From Candidatus Falkowbacteria bacterium LH_S3 (lineage in GTDB: Bacteria > Patescibacteriota > Patescibacteriia > Patescibacteriales > JAGXOH01): a stretch of DNA of 52,238 nucleotides. The stretch is taken from contig JAGXOH010000001.1 of assembly GCA_023659985.1 (NCBI GenBank), forward strand, positions 1-52,238, in the 5' to 3' direction. The position numbers and the translations under genes are program-made. Below, piece by piece: positions 49,280 to 52,238 of the stretch. Within the stretch, counting starts at the first letter, position 1. Each line of letters starts with the position of its first letter. Below the pieces are notes generated by a model. That model saw only the letters and a list, made by a program, of their open reading frames with translations, had not been told where the DNA came from and ran no database searches.

Positions 49280-50380
49280 ATGCTTTCAAAAAGAATTAAA
49301 AAAATAGAGGAGTCAGGTATAAGAAAGGTATTTGAAATGGCTTCTCAAAATAAGGGAGAATTGTTAGATTTTTCTATTGGACAACCACATTTTAAAACAC
49401 CGGAAAAATTAAAAAATGCTCTCTGTAAGGCCTCTCAAGATAATTATAATCATTATACTTCTACCAAAGGCCTTGAAGGTTTGCGTAAAAAAATAATAGA
49501 TAAATTAAAAAAACAAAACAAAATTAATGCTAAAGAGGAAGAGGTAATGATAACTAACGGAGTGAGTGGAGGTATCTTTTTAAGTTTTGCAGTCTTGTTA
49601 GATCAAGGAGATGAAGTTATTTTGCCTGATCCTTATTTTGTCTTGTATAAGCAGATTTTAGATTTTTTTGGGATTAAAACAGTTTTCTTGGACACCTATC
49701 CTGACTTTCATATTAATCCAGATAAACTAAAAGAATTAATAACAACCAAGACTAAGGCAGTGATAATTAATTCACCCAATAATCCGACAGGTATGGTTTA
49801 TGAGAAAGAGGAGTTGGAAGAAGTGGTTCAGATTGCTCAAGAAAATGACCTATTTATCTTTTCAGATGAGATTTATGAAAAGTTTGATTTTGACAATAGA
49901 TTTTTCAGTATTGGAAGTATCTATGATAAAACTATAACTTTAAATGGATTTTCTAAAAGTCATTTGGTTACTGGCTGGAGAGTAGGGTATCTTCATGGAC
50001 CTGCTTCAGTAATTGAGGCTATGAACAAACTACAGCAATATACCTTTGTTTGCGCTCCTGCTATAGGTCAGCAGGCAATTTTTTCTGAATGGGATGTTGA
50101 TTTGTCAAGTTATGTTAGTCAATATAGAAGCAACCGAGATTATTTAGTCTCAAACTTGGATTCCAAATTTAAGTTTGTAGATCCAGAAGGGAGTTATTAT
50201 GCCTTTATTAAAAATCCTCAGGGAATGAAAGATTTTTCTAAAAAATTAATTGAGAATAAGGTATTAGTAGTTCCAGGAAAAGTTTTCTCTAAGAGAAAGG
50301 GATATTTCAGGCTTTCTTTTGCTACTGAACAAAAAAAATTAGAGAAGGGGATTGATATATTAAATAAAATTGTAAAATAG
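49280..50380 (+). CDS. Class I/II PLP-dependent aminotransferase
   Basis: 366 residues. IGQPHFKTPEKLKNAL, YTSTKGLEGLRKKI, NSPNNPTGMVYEKEELEEVV, FSDEIYEKFDFDN and NGFSKSHLVTGWRVGYLHGP (PLP lysine K226) are the standard landmarks of fold-type I aspartate/aromatic aminotransferases. The start follows the tyrA stop by 3 bases, so it is the third gene of the pheA-tyrA operon. The context argues for transamination of phenylpyruvate and hydroxyphenylpyruvate to Phe and Tyr. By sequence alone an aspartate aminotransferase cannot be ruled out. Confidence 0.9.
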   Translation: MLSKRIKKIEESGIRKVFEMASQNKGELLDFSIGQPHFKTPEKLKNALCKASQDNYNHYTSTKGLEGLRKKIIDKLKKQNKINAKEEEVMITNGVSGGIFLSFAVLLDQGDEVILPDPYFVLYKQILDFFGIKTVFLDTYPDFHINPDKLKELITTKTKAVIINSPNNPTGMVYEKEELEEVVQIAQENDLFIFSDEIYEKFDFDNRFFSIGSIYDKTITLNGFSKSHLVTGWRVGYLHGPASVIEAMNKLQQYTFVCAPAIGQQAIFSEWDVDLSSYVSQYRSNRDYLVSNLDSKFKFVDPEGSYYAFIKNPQGMKDFSKKLIENKVLVVPGKVFSKRKGYFRLSFATEQKKLEKGIDILNKIVK

Positions 50381-50389
50381 AGAAATTTG

Positions 50390-50520
50390 CTTCCCCCAAA
50401 ATTGTTGAAAATTGAAAGTTGAATGTTGAAAGAAATAAAAATAATTAATTGCTGAAAGCTGAAGGCTGAAAGAATGCCTAATACCGAAAGCATTAGGTAA
50501 TTTGCCAAAGGTAAATTTTT
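50390..50520. repeat. Repeat block, family B
   Basis: Starts TTTGCTTCCCCCAAAATTGT, continues GAAAGTTGAATGTTGAAAG, TGCTGAAAGCTGAAGGCTG, AATACCGAAAGCATTAGG and AATTTGCCAAAGGTAAATTT. It separates the aromatic operon from the UMP-kinase-like gene. Confidence 0.75.
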
Positions 50521-50558
50521 GTGGAAGTTTCTATTTTATAATTCATAATTTAGCTGTT

Positions 50559-51248
50559 ATGCAATATAAAAAAACATTTGTTATATCTCTTGGAGGGTCT
50601 CTTATAGTGCCTAACGAAGAAATAAATTGGCGTTTTTTGAAAAAATTCAGAAAACTGATACTCAATCAATTAAATACTGACAAAAAATTCTTTTTGGTAG
50701 CCGGTGGTGGTACTACTGCCAGAAAATACATCCAAGCCGCCAGTAAAGTAATAAAAATATCTCCGGATGATTTGGATTGGTTAGGTATCCACTCTTCCAG
50801 ATTAAACGCTCATCTATTGCGAACTATTTTTCAAGATCAAGCCCACCCGGAAATAATCAAAAACCCTACTATTCATATAGAAGCAAAAGAAAATATTATG
50901 GTTGGAGGAGGATGGAAGCCAGGCTGGTCTACTGATTACGTAGCCACCATGATAGCCCAGGAATATGAAATCAAACACCTGGTTAATCTCACCAATATAG
51001 ATTATGTCTACACCAAAAACCCTAATAAATACAAAGATGCTGAAAAAATAAAAGAAACCAACTGGAAAGATTTCAGAAAATTGGTAGGAGACAAATGGAC
51101 TCCTGGGCTTAACACTCCATTTGACCCTATTGCCACTCAAAAAGGAGAAAAATTGGGCTTAGAGGTGACTCTCATGAATGGTGGCAATTTGGATAACCTA
51201 AAAAAATATTTAAATGGAGAAACATTTAAAGGAACAATTATTAAATAA
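50559..51248 (+). CDS. UMP-kinase-like amino acid kinase family protein
   Basis: 229 residues from ATG 50559 (MQYKKTFVISLGGSL); the open frame from 50502 starts within repeat sequence. FVISLGGSLIVPNE is the amino-acid-kinase nucleotide loop. LVAGGGTTARKYIQAA, GIHSSRLNAHLLRTIF and VGGGWKPGWSTDYVATMIAQ resemble the archaeal-type UMP kinases (GxxPGxTTDxVA), and DIDYVYTKNP-like TNIDYVYTKNPNKY is the conserved NxDGVY segment. It probably phosphorylates UMP to UDP, though other members act on aspartate or glutamate. It is followed by a bidirectional terminator. Confidence 0.82.
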   Translation: MQYKKTFVISLGGSLIVPNEEINWRFLKKFRKLILNQLNTDKKFFLVAGGGTTARKYIQAASKVIKISPDDLDWLGIHSSRLNAHLLRTIFQDQAHPEIIKNPTIHIEAKENIMVGGGWKPGWSTDYVATMIAQEYEIKHLVNLTNIDYVYTKNPNKYKDAEKIKETNWKDFRKLVGDKWTPGLNTPFDPIATQKGEKLGLEVTLMNGGNLDNLKKYLNGETFKGTIIK

Positions 51249-51321
51249 TATCTTAGAAACAATAAAACTTAACAGCTGTAATCAAAATTTTTATTTTTTA
51301 ACTGCCAACTTTCAAAGACAA

Positions 51322-51352
51322 TAAAAAGCAACCCCTAAAAGGTTGCCTTTTA
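51322..51352. terminator. Bidirectional terminator between convergent genes
   Basis: GCAACC (51328-51333) pairs with GGTTGC (51341-51346), flanked by AATAAAAA on the left and CTTTTA on the right. It serves the plus-strand UMP-kinase-like gene and the minus-strand AbrB gene. Confidence 0.7.
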
Positions 51353-51364
51353 CTTGCCTCCAGA

Positions 51365-51529
51365 TTACCTGCTTCTCCAATCCCTAACTTCCAATCTACC
51401 CCTACCCTTGTCTTCCACTACGATCTTTTGCTTTTCTTTCCAGCCATATTTATCAATAAATGCTTTAGGTATTACCACGGTATAACTATATCCAGAGGTC
51501 TTGGTCAATTTAAGTGTGTGTTTAGACAT
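51365..51529 (-). CDS. Small AbrB/SpoVT-type DNA-binding protein
   Basis: 54 residues: MSKHTLKLTKTSGYSYTVVI then PKAFIDKYGWKEKQKIVVED and KGRGRLEVRDWRSR. The swapped-hairpin AbrB pattern is clear (TLKLTKTSG, the VVIPKAFIDKYGWKEKQKI core). Such proteins are transition-state regulators or antitoxins of VapB/MazE type; no toxin gene is adjacent here, so a free-standing regulator is more likely. The inverted repeat just upstream at 51542-51575 suggests it controls itself. Confidence 0.8.
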   Translation of the reverse strand: MSKHTLKLTKTSGYSYTVVIPKAFIDKYGWKEKQKIVVEDKGRGRLEVRDWRSR

Positions 51530-51541
51530 ATTATTAAATAT

Positions 51542-51575
51542 AGTACTTACTTTAGTACATACTATAGTAAGTACT
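51542..51575 (-). promoter_or_regulatory. Inverted-repeat operator upstream of the AbrB gene
   Basis: AGTACTTACT (51542-51551) and AGTAAGTACT (51566-51575) are exact inverted repeats with a 14-base spacer containing TTAGTACATACTAT. On the minus strand TATATT just after it could be the -10 of the AbrB promoter. Confidence 0.55.
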
Positions 51576-51628
51576 ACTTAAAAACAAAACCAAAAACAAT
51601 ATATTAAATTTACTAAGATATTTAAAAA

Positions 51629-52238
51629 TTAACAATATTTTTTAAACAATTTTCCTCGTTCCTTGTAATTGTTAAACACTCCAAAACTGGCACAACCAGG
51701 AGATAAGAGAATAACATCTCCAAAACCCCGTTTGCTTTTAGCAATCTTAACACCGTTTTTCATATCATAAACAATTTTAATTTTATTGCGAGGAAATCCT
51801 TGTTTTAATAATTCTTTTTTGAGCCGGACAGAACCCTGTCCTTTAAAAAGAACTAAATATTTAACCTTAGCCTTGATCTCTTTGGCTATTTCTTTAAAAT
51901 CAGACATTTTATCAGCTCCTCCTGCTAACAAAATAATCGGAGCACTAAAAGATCTTAAAGCCACTACTACCGATTCTGGAGTGGTGGCGAAACTATCATT
52001 AAAATATCTTACCCCTCCTTTGTAAGCGACCTTTTCCAATCTGTGTTCCAATCCTTTAAAATCAACAATTGCTTGTTTTATAATATTTTTATTGATCTTT
52101 ATTTGCTTAGTAACAATTTCAGCAGCAGCCACATTTTCTTTGTTGTGCTCACCCATTAAAGAAGTAGGTAAATCGGATTTGCTAAAATAGGAAAATTTGG
52201 CTTGAAACTTATATTTGGCTAATAAAGATTTAAGCTTT
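51629..52238 (-). CDS. murD: UDP-N-acetylmuramoylalanine-D-glutamate ligase, C-terminal part (runs off the window)
   Basis: Adds D-glutamate to UDP-MurNAc-L-Ala in peptidoglycan synthesis. The visible part covers the end of the central ATPase domain (SLMGEHNKENVAAAEIV) and the C-terminal domain: FKGLEHRLEKVAYKGGVRYF, NDSFATTPESVVVALRSF and LLAGGADKMSDFKEIAKEIK, ending LSPGCASFGVFNNYKERG. These are the MurD substrate-binding and catalytic landmarks. An internal ATG at 52156 is not the true start; the frame stays open to the window edge, so the N-terminal half is missing. Confidence 0.93.
   Translation of the reverse strand, partial: KLKSLLAKYKFQAKFSYFSKSDLPTSLMGEHNKENVAAAEIVTKQIKINKNIIKQAIVDFKGLEHRLEKVAYKGGVRYFNDSFATTPESVVVALRSFSAPIILLAGGADKMSDFKEIAKEIKAKVKYLVLFKGQGSVRLKKELLKQGFPRNKIKIVYDMKNGVKIAKSKRGFGDVILLSPGCASFGVFNNYKERGKLFKKYC

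Overview
The window looks like a chromosome segment from a small, AT-rich bacterium, most likely a member of the Patescibacteria (Candidate Phyla Radiation). This is inferred from gene content. The features behind it are compact single-domain core genes, a bifunctional phosphoglucose/phosphomannose isomerase, DUF4870-, DUF134- and DUF5320-type small proteins, a large FHA protein with no recognisable partner, a short TruB without a PUA domain, weak Shine-Dalgarno sequences in most places, and short low-complexity repeats in many gaps. TGA is used as a stop (for example in ppsA and the IS transposase), so the TGA-reassigned CPR lineages do not fit. I cannot name the species or phylum with certainty.

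Layout. 1-30 kb is mostly housekeeping: Fic AMPylase, tRNA-Leu, PEP synthase, a degenerate GGDEF protein, TsaD, tRNA-Glu, a sugar-phosphate isomerase, Lgt, tRNA-Gly, tRNA-Pro, an LCP protein, Der, Pth, an FHA protein, DprA, TopA, an EamA exporter, RdgB, YibE/F, a thioredoxin-CcdA fusion, DUF134, DUF5320, TruB and acylphosphatase. It is interrupted by repeat blocks of two families, one complete IS element (22429-23729, 36-bp perfect inverted repeats, 7-bp target duplication), decayed transposase pieces, a broken HEAT-like gene, and a possible structured RNA after pth.

30.1-41.7 kb is an accessory (defence) island that ends exactly at the 3' end of a tRNA-Ser gene. It holds a PanAT-type toxin-antitoxin operon with a consensus promoter, a 1129-residue fusion of a complete LexA repressor to two different DNA methyltransferase domains, and a restriction-modification cassette. 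In that cassette the methylase faces an operon of HTH regulator, RadC and a PD-(D/E)XK-like nuclease. There is also a frameshifted Dam methylase, several transposase stubs, and a truncated HTH gene abutting the tRNA. The LexA-methyltransferase fusion is the best candidate here for an undescribed system: it could tie DNA methylation to the SOS response through LexA self-cleavage.

41.8-52.2 kb returns to chromosomal genes: an RsuA-type pseudouridine synthase, an O-antigen-ligase-like protein, a second EamA exporter, a GH1 glycosidase and an unusual membrane protein with GC-rich internal repeats. These are followed by a tight three-gene operon (prephenate dehydratase, prephenate dehydrogenase-chorismate mutase, aminotransferase) that would make Phe and Tyr from chorismate, an unexpected ability for a CPR-like genome. 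A UMP-kinase-like gene, a small AbrB protein with an inverted-repeat operator, and the C-terminal part of MurD running off the window end complete it.
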